From positions 124,001 to 188,000 of the forward strand of contig NZ_JACNMS010000003.1 in assembly GCF_020595125.1 (NCBI RefSeq): a stretch of DNA of 64,000 nt, written 5' to 3'. The translations under genes were made by a program, and so were the position numbers. The DNA is from Jeotgalibacillus aurantiacus (lineage in GTDB: Bacteria; Bacillota; Bacilli; Bacillales; Jeotgalibacillaceae). Positions 45,373 through 53,944 of the stretch are shown one piece after another (the first letter of the stretch is position 1; the number at the start of each line of letters is the position of its first letter). Below the pieces are notes generated by a model that was given only the letters and a program-made list of their open reading frames with translations, had not been told where the DNA came from and did no database searches.

Positions 45373-45897
45373 ATGCATTATCAGGTCAAAAATAATGGTG
45401 ACTATTCAGAAAAAATCGGGGAACTCGTATCAATGCTTGACATCACACGAGATGGAACATTAAAGGATCTTGAGGGTCTATCTGTGGAAGATCTGGACTT
45501 TCTTACAGATGAATCAGCAAATTCAATTGGTATGTTATTAGCTCACATGGCAGCGATAGAGTTTGTCCATCAGCTGATTACATTTGAAAACCGTGATTTT
45601 TCTGAGGAAGAATGGAAAGTGTGGGGAGCCGCGATAAGTTTGGGTGAGAAAGGCCGCTCAGAAATCAAGGGATTTCCGCTCTCTTATTATCTGCAAAAAC
45701 TCAAAGAAGTCCGCGAATACACACTGTCACAATTGAAAACGAAAACAGATGAGTGGCTATACACAGAAGGTCTGTGGCCAAACGGAGTGAAAGTGAACCA
45801 TTATTATTTCTGGTACCACGTCATGGAGGACGAAATCGGCCACCGCGGACAAATCCGTCTGATTAAGAAGCAGTTGAGATCTAAAAGTAAAATTTAA
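45373..45897 (+). CDS. DinB family protein (DUF664)
   Basis: 174 residues, four-helix-bundle DinB fold. Probable metal-binding His in LLAHMAAIEFVHQL and GHRGQIRLIKK. Members act as thiol-dependent or bacillithiol-type transferases or are of unknown role. The start follows AAGGGGGG. Cotranscription with the 50-residue gene upstream is likely. Confidence 0.87.
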   Translation: MHYQVKNNGDYSEKIGELVSMLDITRDGTLKDLEGLSVEDLDFLTDESANSIGMLLAHMAAIEFVHQLITFENRDFSEEEWKVWGAAISLGEKGRSEIKGFPLSYYLQKLKEVREYTLSQLKTKTDEWLYTEGLWPNGVKVNHYYFWYHVMEDEIGHRGQIRLIKKQLRSKSKI

Positions 45898-45934
45898 TTA
45901 CACAAGTACATAAACAGATGAAAAGGTTTCAGAG

Positions 45935-46132
45935 AATGTCAGTTCCGGTCACACATTCGTGAGGTTAGCGCGAGAGTTCGTAAGCTTCCAGCATGAGTTT
46001 GTGAGTTGTCCATCCACTTTTGTGAGTTCCTGAAGAAGTTCGTGAGTTCAGTGATATTTGACCTATCCCGCAACTTCTTGATTTGCCGCGAATCAGCTTT
46101 TTCATGTTAACGAGTCTGATTCCGCGTCACTT
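45935..46132 (+). repeat. Family B six-box phased array (copy B2) with conserved tail
   Basis: Boxes at 45938, 45959, 45980, 46001, 46022 and 46042, giving spacings 21, 21, 21, 21, 20, identical to B1. Then the tail GTGATATTTGACCTAT, ATTTGCCGCGAATC and TTCCGCGTCA, in the same order as in B1. It begins after the DinB stop codon. The bases to 46245 hold only the leader of the Nudix gene. Confidence 0.88.
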
Positions 46133-46245
46133 CATTCTTATTTTATACATAATCAAACAGGTCTTCTCCACGATAAAAAAATTAATCCCACTACTCACAT
46201 ATTACCATGCAAGACCTGAAACTCAGTCTAAGAAGGAGTCTTCCA

Positions 46246-46623
46246 ATGCACCCAAAATCCAGAGGCTGTTTTACCATTGTTCAAAATGAAAAAGAGGAAG
46301 TATTGCTGGTTAAAAGAAAGGACTACCCTCTCTGGGACCTTCCAGGAGGTGTGCTGGATGATGCAGAAACGCTGAGCCGGTGTGCTGAAAGAGAGATCCG
46401 GGAAGAAAGCGGATATATTGTTTCCATTCAAAAGCAAATCGCCCAATATGAGATTGATGGAAGAGATGTTCAATACATATTTTCGGGTGTCCTTGAAGGG
46501 GGCACACCGATACAGGATGGCCCTGAAACTGCGGAGGTCAGGTGGTTTCCTTTGAATAGACTGCCATACTTCATGATCCCCCATAGAAAAAAACAGATCA
46601 AATCCTATCTGAAAGTCCCCTGA
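46246..46623 (+). CDS. Nudix hydrolase
   Basis: 125 residues. The Nudix box GGVLDDAETLSRCAEREIRE, ESGY starts near residue 38. It hydrolyses an X-linked nucleoside diphosphate; the substrate is unknown. The start is set by AAGAAGGAG seven bases upstream; a longer frame to 46207 lacks a ribosome site. Confidence 0.9.
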   Translation: MHPKSRGCFTIVQNEKEEVLLVKRKDYPLWDLPGGVLDDAETLSRCAEREIREESGYIVSIQKQIAQYEIDGRDVQYIFSGVLEGGTPIQDGPETAEVRWFPLNRLPYFMIPHRKKQIKSYLKVP

Positions 46624-46741
46624 AGCATTTATCCAACATTCGCTACAGGATCCATGGTATATCAAAATAGCGAAATCTAATAGAAAAAAGGGTTAACGCT
46701 ACCTTAACGAGAAAAGAGTATAGAGGAGTTGAGGGTCATCT

Positions 46742-47110
46742 ATGGGTTATGAACAAGCATTTCAGGAATATATAAACGCGACAAATACGCACGACTTTAA
46801 CAATGTAAGGAAGCACCTGCACGACGATGCTTTATACTGGTTCACCAATAAAACCTGCGTTACCCCGTCTGAAATTCAGGCTTACTTTGAAACGACTTGG
46901 GAAGTCATCCGTGATGAAGAATATTGGGCAACGGACATCCGATGGCTGCATGCTGATGAGCAATCTGCGACTTGTGTGTATGCCTATCACTACCGGGGTA
47001 TTTATGATGGAAAACCGGTCTCGGGGAGCGGACGCGCAACGAATGTGTTTAAAGTAGATGATGACGGAGATTGGAAGCTGATTCATGAGCATTTGAGCAG
47101 TATAAAATAA
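46742..47110 (+). CDS. SnoaL-like/NTF2-fold protein
   Basis: 122 residues with the NTF2 cone fold: GYEQAFQEYINATNTHDF, then YWFTNKTCVTPSEIQAYFE, and a C-terminal DDDGDWKLIHEHLSSIK. Small-molecule enzyme or binding function unknown. The start is preceded by GAGGAGTTGAGGG. It is followed by the HAD gene 18 bases later. Confidence 0.82.
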   Translation: MGYEQAFQEYINATNTHDFNNVRKHLHDDALYWFTNKTCVTPSEIQAYFETTWEVIRDEEYWATDIRWLHADEQSATCVYAYHYRGIYDGKPVSGSGRATNVFKVDDDGDWKLIHEHLSSIK

Positions 47111-47128
47111 TAAGGTTGGGGTGATCAA

Positions 47129-47749
47129 ATGGACAGCATTATTTTTGATCTGGATGGAACGCTATGGGATCCGAGAAAAACGGTGTTAACCTCCTGGAAT
47201 CAGGCGATCAGTCAAAGTTCGCTGACTGATAAGACCTTGACTGAGGAAGATTTAACGAAAACAATGGGCCTGCAAATGCACGAAATTGCGCAGGTGTTTT
47301 TTCCGGAGCTTGATGAAAAAAAGCAAATGGAGATCATGGATTACTGCACAGAAATTGAAATTCCCTACGTGGCGCAGCATGGAGGAGAGCTGTACCCTGA
47401 TCTGGAGGAAACGCTTAAAAAACTCTCTGAAAAATATCAATTGTTTATCGTCAGCAACTGCCAGGACGGGTATATCGAGGCTTTTTATGAATACCACAAG
47501 CTTGATCACTATTTTCAGGACTACGAAAATCCTGGGAGAACGGGTTTGACAAAAGGGGAAAACATTAAGCTGGTGATGGAACGAAACAATCTGAAGTCGC
47601 CGGTTTATGTTGGTGATACGCAGGGAGACCGCAACGCTGCCCGCCATGCAGGAGTTCCGTTTGTATTTGCAAAATACGGATTTGGCGAAGTGGATGATTT
47701 TCATTACGAGATTGACGGGTTGAAAGAATTGCCGGAGTTGTTTAAGTGA
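47129..47749 (+). CDS. HAD-superfamily hydrolase
   Basis: 206 residues. Motif I DLDGTLWDPRKT at residue 6, a helical cap (about 17-85) and motif II/III later (IVSNCQDGYIEAF, VYVGDTQGDRNAARHAGV). Resembles phosphoglycolate/beta-phosphoglucomutase-type phosphatases; the substrate is unknown. It overlaps the next gene by four bases. Confidence 0.92.
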   Translation: MDSIIFDLDGTLWDPRKTVLTSWNQAISQSSLTDKTLTEEDLTKTMGLQMHEIAQVFFPELDEKKQMEIMDYCTEIEIPYVAQHGGELYPDLEETLKKLSEKYQLFIVSNCQDGYIEAFYEYHKLDHYFQDYENPGRTGLTKGENIKLVMERNNLKSPVYVGDTQGDRNAARHAGVPFVFAKYGFGEVDDFHYEIDGLKELPELFK

Positions 47750-47982
47750 TAAAGGGATGGTTTTTCATTGCAGGGGGAGTGTTCATCCTTCTGCTTGTTT
47801 TTTATGGCATTTATGATTCCTTTTTTAAAGTTCATACAGGACCGGTTGGGGCTGGAGAGGTACCGGTTAGTACCTATATGTCGCTTAGTGTGGCTTTTTT
47901 ATCGGCGATACTTTGTCTCTTAAGAGGTCGTTATGAGATCAAGAAGCGTGGAGCAGAGGAGGCTAATTCAAATGATGGTTAA
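47746..47982 (+). CDS. Small membrane protein, unknown
   Basis: 78 residues with two hydrophobic helices (GWFFIAGGVFILLLVFYG and TYMSLSVAFLSAILCLL) and a charged tail. A GTG start overlaps the HAD stop codon (GTGA), so translation is coupled. It overlaps the next GNAT gene by 11 bases. Function unknown. Confidence 0.75.
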   Translation: MIKGWFFIAGGVFILLLVFYGIYDSFFKVHTGPVGAGEVPVSTYMSLSVAFLSAILCLLRGRYEIKKRGAEEANSNDG

Positions 47983-48547
47983 TAAGGAAAAGGGCCCTAT
48001 TAAGATTTCCACAGAAAGACTCTGCTTAAAGACTGGGATTCAGCCTCAAATGGCGCTGGACTATTACGTAAGAAATCGAAAATTCCTGTCAAAATGGGAA
48101 TCGGAAAGGGAAGAAGCGTTTTTTACACTTGAAATGCAACGCACCATATTAGAAAATGATCAATCAGCCATGTTGAACGGTCAATCATATCGTTTCTGGA
48201 TCTTTGAACATGGTGAACCTGATCGCGTAATTGGTTGTGTTTCGGTTCAAAATATTCTTCGCAGCATTATGCAATCCTGTATTCTCGGCTATAAGCTGGA
48301 TCACTCGATGGTTGGAAAAGGCTATATCACAGAAGCCTTGCGTGGTGTCATTACTTTTGTGTTTTCAGAGCTTGCACTACACAGAATTGAAGCACCTATT
48401 ATGCCTTCCAACAAACCTTCAATCCGGGTTATCGAAAAGCTGGGTTTTCGTTATGAAGGGACAACACAGAAGATGATGAAGGTGAATGGCGTCTGGGAGG
48501 ATCACGAAAGGTGGTCTCTTTTAAACACAGCAGATGAATTGTTGTAG
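47972..48547 (+). CDS. GNAT N-acetyltransferase (RimJ/RimL type)
   Basis: 191 residues. GNAT core with STERLCLKTGIQPQMALDYY at the start, the loop LDHSMVGKGYITEALRGVIT and IMPSNKPSIRVIEKLGFRYE near the end. This matches the ribosomal-protein Ser/Ala acetyltransferase branch (RimJ/YjcK); the real acceptor is unknown. GAGGAGG precedes the ATG. The gene starts inside the previous one. Confidence 0.9.
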   Translation: MMVNKEKGPIKISTERLCLKTGIQPQMALDYYVRNRKFLSKWESEREEAFFTLEMQRTILENDQSAMLNGQSYRFWIFEHGEPDRVIGCVSVQNILRSIMQSCILGYKLDHSMVGKGYITEALRGVITFVFSELALHRIEAPIMPSNKPSIRVIEKLGFRYEGTTQKMMKVNGVWEDHERWSLLNTADELL

Positions 48548-48585
48548 AAATGGAAAGCTCATGATGAATATGGGAACAAAAATCA

Positions 48586-48621
48586 CAGCAGAAGCCATCT
48601 ATCACCGGCTTCTGCTGTTTT
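48586..48621. terminator. Bidirectional terminator
   Basis: CAGCAGAAGCC / GGCTTCTGCTG perfect stem followed by TTTT, between convergent genes. Confidence 0.85.
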
Positions 48622-48642
48622 GTGTACCGCTATATTTAATGA

Positions 48643-49755
48643 TTAATGTCCGAGTCTGAAAAGTTCAACCTTCTTGTTTTCAGGACTGTCCGGTTCATAC
48701 GTTTGAACATAAAATTGCTGAGAATCTTCCGTCCAGTATCCGCTGTAGGAAATGACAGCATATAATTCAGCATGTTCCATCACCAGAGAAGTGTGGGTCA
48801 ACTGAAGACCCTCAAGTCGACCGACATACACATTCTGAAAGAACTCACTTCCCATCTGGATGGATGTATTAAATAAAAGATACTGACCGTCAGGAGAGAG
48901 ATTAAAGGATGGTGTCCAGATTCCTTCCTCCGTTTTTCCTCCGGAAACGAGCATTTCTATTTCGTTCGTTTGAAGATCCTTGATGAATATACCTGATTGA
49001 CCATCCATCATGCCGCTGAATATGAATTTCTGATCTATCAACACGTACTCTTCGGTTGGATGAAGTTGATCCAGCTCAAGTAAAAGCTCCGGATATCCAC
49101 CCTTGGCCAATCGATAAATACCATAAGCCCCATCTTTCAGTTTTCCAGATAACAAAAGACCGGACTCGCTGACCTGAAAGTTTTGAGGGTGAATGGAGTC
49201 CGCTATGAACCTTGAATCCATTATCCATTCGCTGGTTTCCATCGAAGCAGTATCAATGACTTCAATTGCTCCGTCCGTGTAATAGCTTTCAGGATTGATG
49301 ATAAAATGACTTTCTCCCCCTGAAAAGTAAGGCTGGTCAATTAATCCTTCCTCACCAAGCGTTCCGATCAGCGTATCCTCACCTGACTCCAGATCAGCCA
49401 GAAATAAAAGCTCATCTTCTATCGTCAGCGCCATTTTTCCGTCCTTTGATATATCGATAAAAGGCTTGTCGGAGACCTCGGTATGGTTTCCTGTTTCTGT
49501 GTCAACACGGATCATTTTGTTACCATCAGAAAAGAAACTTGAAGCACCATGAAAGCCATAAAATTCCTCAGAGAAAAATGCTATGTCGAAGGTCTGTTCA
49601 TGCGTAAAAGCAAGCGTTTGATCCGCCAGCATACTTTCTGTTTTGATGTCCTCTTGTACAGTGACAGTTTCCTGCGCAGCAGAGCTCATGACGCATCCTG
49701 CTGTTAACAGGCTGGTGAACACAAGTGCGATAGAAAGACTCTTTGGTTTGTTCAT
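48643..49755 (-). CDS. Beta-propeller lipoprotein of a two-component locus
   Basis: 370 residues. Lipobox LLTAGCVMSS, then repeated six- or seven-blade strands (MIRVDTETGNHTEVSDKPFI, LFLADLESGEDTLIGTLGEE, WTPSFNLSPDGQYLLFNTSI), TolB-like. It is anchored outside the membrane. It is last in a minus-strand gene row after the regulator and kinase, 59 bases from the kinase, so it may be their target, a sensor aid or both. I do not recognise a precise family. Confidence 0.78.
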   Translation of the reverse strand: MNKPKSLSIALVFTSLLTAGCVMSSAAQETVTVQEDIKTESMLADQTLAFTHEQTFDIAFFSEEFYGFHGASSFFSDGNKMIRVDTETGNHTEVSDKPFIDISKDGKMALTIEDELLFLADLESGEDTLIGTLGEEGLIDQPYFSGGESHFIINPESYYTDGAIEVIDTASMETSEWIMDSRFIADSIHPQNFQVSESGLLLSGKLKDGAYGIYRLAKGGYPELLLELDQLHPTEEYVLIDQKFIFSGMMDGQSGIFIKDLQTNEIEMLVSGGKTEEGIWTPSFNLSPDGQYLLFNTSIQMGSEFFQNVYVGRLEGLQLTHTSLVMEHAELYAVISYSGYWTEDSQQFYVQTYEPDSPENKKVELFRLGH

Positions 49756-49814
49756 TTGATATCCTCCTCAAAAGTAAGTTCTTCTATAGAGTAAGGGAAG
49801 GATTTTTCCAACCT

Positions 49815-51278
49815 TTACGCACTTGTTTCCAGTTTGTTTCCGGCCGGGAAAATCATTTTGACTTGAACGGTCTGATCTTGCTGCTCCATTGTAATCGTGC
49901 CATGATTGGACTCTACAAGCTGCTTTGTAATGAATAAACCTAAGCCATGACTGTCCTTGGAAGACCGGAGAACGAATGGTTCAAACAGCTGACTTTTTAT
50001 TTCCGCAGTCAGGCGGGGTGCATGGTTGGATACAGTGATTTCGTGAGACACATGAATATCAATGGCGTGTCCCGGTGTACCATGCTTAATCGCATTATCA
50101 AGCACATTCATCATGATCTGTTTCATCTCATTTCTGTTTGCTGAAAGGATCGTGGGTTCACCTGACAGCTTGAACGTCATCCCGTATTTGCCCGCCTTCA
50201 GTTCGAGATCTTCAAGGATGTATTGTGTAAAAGAATACATGTCGACTTCTTCGGTGCTGCGCGGACCCGTTTCGGCTGTCGAAAGGGACAATAGCCGGCT
50301 AACCATCTCGTTCAGGCGCTGGCTTTCCAGATGAATCCGACTGGCGGCCTTTTGCAGAAAAGCCTGATCGTCAAAGGATTCAGCACCAATAATCTGAGCG
50401 TAGCCTGAAATGGTGGTGAGCGGCGTCTTTAATTCGTGTGTGACGTGCTGGAAAAAGACTGTGCGCTTTTCTTCGGCGGTAAGTACACGTTGTTTTTCAA
50501 TTTCAAGTTCCTGGATATAGTGCGTGATGTTTTGTTGCATGTGCTGAAATTGAATGGATAGCTCGTTCAGTTCATCTGACGTTCTGACAGTTGGGATGGT
50601 TTGAAAATCTCTTTGTGCGATTCTTTTGGCTGCTGCTGTCAGCGTATGTAACGGCTTGATCAGCTGATTCGTAAAGATCATAAGGAATACAAGGATCGCT
50701 GAGAATATGATGCCTGTGATCAGTGTCAAACGCTCCAGTAAAGCTTTATTTTGAGCGTAAATCGCTGTGTAGTCTGACGTAAATCTCACTACGCCATAAA
50801 AGTCACCATTCACATAAAATGGGTAAGCGAAATAAAGAATGGTTCCGTCATTTACCGGCGTCAGGGTGTAGGCGGCTTTATCGTCAAATGCCTGAAGCAG
50901 CTCTGCATGCTCCGTTTCTGACAGATCGACATGGAATTCCTGATGGTCAATCAGGAGTGACTCCTGTAATGGCATCGCTTCATACAAAAAGGTCCCGTCA
51001 GCATGGTAAAGAGAGACGGCCATGCTGTTGATTTTGCTTAATTCATTGGCAATAGGCCTGCTGTATTCATTAAACATACCAAGGTCCGCCCCTTGAAGCT
51101 CGGCAAACTGGAGCAGGTATTGGCGGGAAGTGTTTTGCAGGGTCTGCATTTCAGTCGTAATGCGCTCATGAACGTGCTCCTCCAGCATTTTTTCGATAAC
51201 GGAATAAGCGAAAAGAGCGGCTGCTAAAAAAATCAGTGAGAAACCAATAAAAAACTTTTTTCTGATCGTCCACTTCAT
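49815..51278 (-). CDS. Sensor histidine kinase with extracellular domain
   Basis: 487 residues: membrane helix about 9-30, an outer sensor domain of about 150 residues (double PAS-like), a second helix near 185-210, HAMP, HisKA with FFQHVTHELKTPLTTISGYA (phospho-His near 280) and an ATPase domain ending HGLGLFITKQLVESNHG. It overlaps the regulator gene by four bases. It signals to the OmpR-type regulator. The ligand is unknown; the lipoprotein next door may help. Confidence 0.93.
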   Translation of the reverse strand: MKWTIRKKFFIGFSLIFLAAALFAYSVIEKMLEEHVHERITTEMQTLQNTSRQYLLQFAELQGADLGMFNEYSRPIANELSKINSMAVSLYHADGTFLYEAMPLQESLLIDHQEFHVDLSETEHAELLQAFDDKAAYTLTPVNDGTILYFAYPFYVNGDFYGVVRFTSDYTAIYAQNKALLERLTLITGIIFSAILVFLMIFTNQLIKPLHTLTAAAKRIAQRDFQTIPTVRTSDELNELSIQFQHMQQNITHYIQELEIEKQRVLTAEEKRTVFFQHVTHELKTPLTTISGYAQIIGAESFDDQAFLQKAASRIHLESQRLNEMVSRLLSLSTAETGPRSTEEVDMYSFTQYILEDLELKAGKYGMTFKLSGEPTILSANRNEMKQIMMNVLDNAIKHGTPGHAIDIHVSHEITVSNHAPRLTAEIKSQLFEPFVLRSSKDSHGLGLFITKQLVESNHGTITMEQQDQTVQVKMIFPAGNKLETSA

Positions 51279-51949
51279 CTGTGATGCCTGCGCATTCTGT
51301 ATCCCGCTCCAAAAACAGTTTCAATTAAAGCAGGATGGAGCTTTTGTCTGATTCGCTGCACATGGACATCAACCGTTCTGTCCCCGCCGCTGTAATCAAA
51401 AGACCATACATGATCAAGAATCTCCTCTCTGGAAAATACGCGGTTTGGATGCTGGGCAAATAATAATAAGAGCTCAAACTCCTTTGGCTTAAGTGCCACG
51501 GTCTCATTCTTTTTTAGAACAGTGTGAGCTGAAGGGTTCATGATGATATCATGATCAAGCGGTATGTATTGATAAGTCGCATCTTGTTTTTGCCTGCGTA
51601 AAAGGGCTTTTACACGGGCCAGCACCTCTCTGATGTCAAAAGGCTTTGTCAGGTAATCATCAGCCCCAAGTTCCAGGCCGAGCACTTTATCCACAATATC
51701 CCCGCGTGCCGTCAGCATCAAAATAGGCAGGCTGGTTGATGCGGTAATCTCCTTACACAATTCAAATCCGGTCGTATCCGGAAGCATCACATCCAGAATC
51801 ACGAGATCAAAGCGGGTTCCCTGAAGCAGCCTGCGCGCCTCGTGTCCTGTGGCAGCCCCTTTTACTGCATAGCCTTCCTGCCTGAGAGAATAAGATAATA
51901 TATCGAAAATGGCTTCTTCATCTTCTACAATTAAAATCGATTTGTTCAT
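51275..51949 (-). CDS. Response regulator, OmpR family
   Basis: 224 residues. Receiver with Asp in LVILDVMLPDTTGF and Lys in DDYLTKPFDIREVL, then a winged helix with LKPKEFELLLLFAQHPNRVF. The start MNKSILIVEDEEA follows AAGGACGGTG; the longer frame to 51973 has no site. First gene of the regulator-kinase-lipoprotein row. The leader between 51950 and 52113 contains no other gene. Confidence 0.94.
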   Translation of the reverse strand: MNKSILIVEDEEAIFDILSYSLRQEGYAVKGAATGHEARRLLQGTRFDLVILDVMLPDTTGFELCKEITASTSLPILMLTARGDIVDKVLGLELGADDYLTKPFDIREVLARVKALLRRQKQDATYQYIPLDHDIIMNPSAHTVLKKNETVALKPKEFELLLLFAQHPNRVFSREEILDHVWSFDYSGGDRTVDVHVQRIRQKLHPALIETVFGAGYRMRRHHR

Positions 51950-52113
51950 ATAGACACCGTCCTTGAAAATCATTCTTCTATTATTTTACTGGAAAATTGT
52001 ATCGAATTTGTTTCCAACTTTAAAAAGATCTTCAGAACACGAAGTTTTGCAGGATAACAGTCATTTGGAAGCGAAATACAAATGAGGACATTGAATAGAC
52101 AGGGGAATAAAAC

Positions 52114-52602
52114 ATGGAACTCATTTTCTACACAGAGAAGGAAACATCATTGATTGAGCAATATCAGCTTTCAGAGGAGCAATTGAATTTCACAGGAGCT
52201 CCGCAGAACAGCATCAAGTTAGCTGAGGAGGATGATCAGCGGCGGTGCATTTTGCTGATGGATGAAGGGAAGCTTGTATCGTATTTTGTTCTACATGAAA
52301 AAGATGGAGCGGCTCCTTATTCTGATAATCCCAAGGCGATTTTAATGCGGACATTCTCAACAGATGTCAGGTATCTGGGGAAAGGCTATGGGAAGGCTGC
52401 CATCAAGCTGCTTCCGGACTTTGTACGAAAGCACTATCCGCATGTGAATGAAATCGTATTAGCTGTAAATATGGGCAATTTAGTAGCCCAGTCACTTTAT
52501 GAAAAAAATGGCTACATTGATCACGGACGCCGGAAGATGGGACGTAAGGGAGAAATGAAAATATTGAGTCTGATGCTTGGGCAGAAAGCGGGTGTGCGAT
52601 GA
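52114..52602 (+). CDS. GNAT family N-acetyltransferase
   Basis: 162 residues with a GNAT fold; the loop RYLGKGYGKAAIKLLPDFV near residue 90 and MGNLVAQSLYEKNGYIDHG near the end are standard. The acceptor is unknown. It overlaps the next membrane-protein gene by four bases. First of four genes in a row to the MOSC gene. Confidence 0.88.
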   Translation: MELIFYTEKETSLIEQYQLSEEQLNFTGAPQNSIKLAEEDDQRRCILLMDEGKLVSYFVLHEKDGAAPYSDNPKAILMRTFSTDVRYLGKGYGKAAIKLLPDFVRKHYPHVNEIVLAVNMGNLVAQSLYEKNGYIDHGRRKMGRKGEMKILSLMLGQKAGVR

Positions 52603-52856
52603 GTGGTGTATTGAAGGAATTTAAGGTGCCAATCGGTTTTCTAGTGCTGGGTATTGTGTTTTTACTGATTGGTTTTAATGGACAATGGTTGGCCGTTAAT
52701 TTTTCGAGGCCCGGAAACGTCGGCTACTGGGAAACGAGTCAGGAAATGATTAATGGATTTACGTATTTCCCTGTAATTGTTGGTGTTGTCATGCTGCTGT
52801 TGTTTGTCAGTACGTTTTCGATTGTGTATGCACAGTCGTTTAAGAAAACGGTATAA
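52599..52856 (+). CDS. Small membrane protein, unknown
   Basis: 85 residues with two helices (IGFLVLGIVFLLIGFN and VIVGVVMLLLFVSTFSIVYA). Coupled to the upstream GNAT gene by ATGA. Unknown function, perhaps a small accessory. Confidence 0.75.
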   Translation: MSGVLKEFKVPIGFLVLGIVFLLIGFNGQWLAVNFSRPGNVGYWETSQEMINGFTYFPVIVGVVMLLLFVSTFSIVYAQSFKKTV

Positions 52857-52870
52857 GGAGGTCGTGGGAA

Positions 52871-53146
52871 ATGGGGGTTTTTTTCGAAAATAGTGAGACG
52901 AAGTCTTCTAAACGAGTGACGACGATTCAGATCACCTTAATCGTGATCAGTTTGTTTTTTTTATTACTAGGATTGTTTACAGATGCCGGCGATCCTGCTT
53001 TGGCAGTCGGGTTTGTCCTTGCGGTGGTTCACAGTCTTATAGAGGTTGTTGAAGGGATCAGACATAAAGAAGGTAAGAAATACTGGTTCAATATTGTATT
53101 CTCTATCGTATTTCTTATCTTTGCCTATCAGGCTATCTTTGGTTGA
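52871..53146 (+). CDS. Small membrane protein, unknown
   Basis: 91 residues with three hydrophobic segments (ITLIVISLFFLLLGLFTD, LAVGFVLAVVHSLIEV and FNIVFSIVFLIFAYQAIFG). AAGGAGG lies about ten bases before the ATG. It lies in the GNAT-MOSC row. Not recognised. Confidence 0.72.
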   Translation: MGVFFENSETKSSKRVTTIQITLIVISLFFLLLGLFTDAGDPALAVGFVLAVVHSLIEVVEGIRHKEGKKYWFNIVFSIVFLIFAYQAIFG

Positions 53147-53160
53147 GAAGGAGTGAAAAT

Positions 53161-53874
53161 ATGACTTCTATTGGAAAAGTAACCACAATCATGCGTCATC
53201 CGGTTAAGTCCTTGCGCGGTGAAGAGGTAGCGGAGACAAGGATCATGAGCTACGGACTGTATGGAGATCGCAGTCATGCACTGATAGATGGGGAGCGCTT
53301 TTACACCGCTACACAAAATAAGAAACTGCTCGGCTATCATGCAGCGTTTGATGGTGAGGAGCAGGACGTGAAATATCCACCTGTTAAGATTTACGGCCCG
53401 GAAGGACAGACATTTTACTGGCATGAAAAAGCCTGCCTATCAACGTTTGAAGAGCTGGCTGGAAAGCCTTTAACACAGCAATCCTACACGCCGGAGCACG
53501 TTCCTTTTGGTGCCATTGAGGAAGAGCATCTGCTGATCGTCAATGCAGCTTCCATTGAGCATCTTGAAAAAACACTTGGAAAAGAGATCGACTGGAGAAG
53601 ATTTCGTCCGAATCTGGTCGTGAACCTCTTGGGTGGCGGGCCGTTTTCAGAGGAAAAACTGATCGGAAGAAAGATTTCTTTGGGAGAAGCGGAAATCGAA
53701 ATCGTCCGCCCGTGCGAACGCTGCAGCATCATCAATATTGATCCGGAAACGTTAGACATAAACCCTGCTGTCCTAAAAACCGTTTACCAGCAGCACGAAA
53801 ACTGCTTTGGCATGTATGCGAAAGTGTTGAAGGCTGGTTTGGTGAGGGTTGGGGATGATTTACTTACTAATTAA
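53161..53874 (+). CDS. MOSC-domain protein
   Basis: 237 residues: an N-terminal beta-barrel (MRHPVKSLRGEEVAETRI, YGLYGDRSHALIDG) followed by the MOSC core with FRPNLVVNLLGGGPFSEE and IVRPCERCSIINIDPET. The conserved cysteine of CERC matches the Mo-cofactor sulfurase C-terminal family (MOSC), which handles molybdenum cofactor or sulfur transfer in the cytoplasm. The start lies after GAGAAGGAG; a TTG at 53143 overlaps the previous stop. Confidence 0.9.
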   Translation: MTSIGKVTTIMRHPVKSLRGEEVAETRIMSYGLYGDRSHALIDGERFYTATQNKKLLGYHAAFDGEEQDVKYPPVKIYGPEGQTFYWHEKACLSTFEELAGKPLTQQSYTPEHVPFGAIEEEHLLIVNAASIEHLEKTLGKEIDWRRFRPNLVVNLLGGGPFSEEKLIGRKISLGEAEIEIVRPCERCSIINIDPETLDINPAVLKTVYQQHENCFGMYAKVLKAGLVRVGDDLLTN

Positions 53875-53886
53875 ATATATTCGGTT

Positions 53887-53933
53887 CTTTTATATCGTAT
53901 TATAAGATATAATCATATTATACGATATAAAAG
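53887..53933. promoter_or_regulatory. Long inverted repeat, MarR operator candidate
   Basis: Two 18-base arms match at 16 positions (CTTTTATATCGTA... and its complement) 12 bases before the MarR start. The left arm is part of a 21-base near-palindrome, TATATCGTATTATAAGATATA. Implies autoregulation. Confidence 0.78.
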
Positions 53934-53944
53934 AGGTGTGCCGA

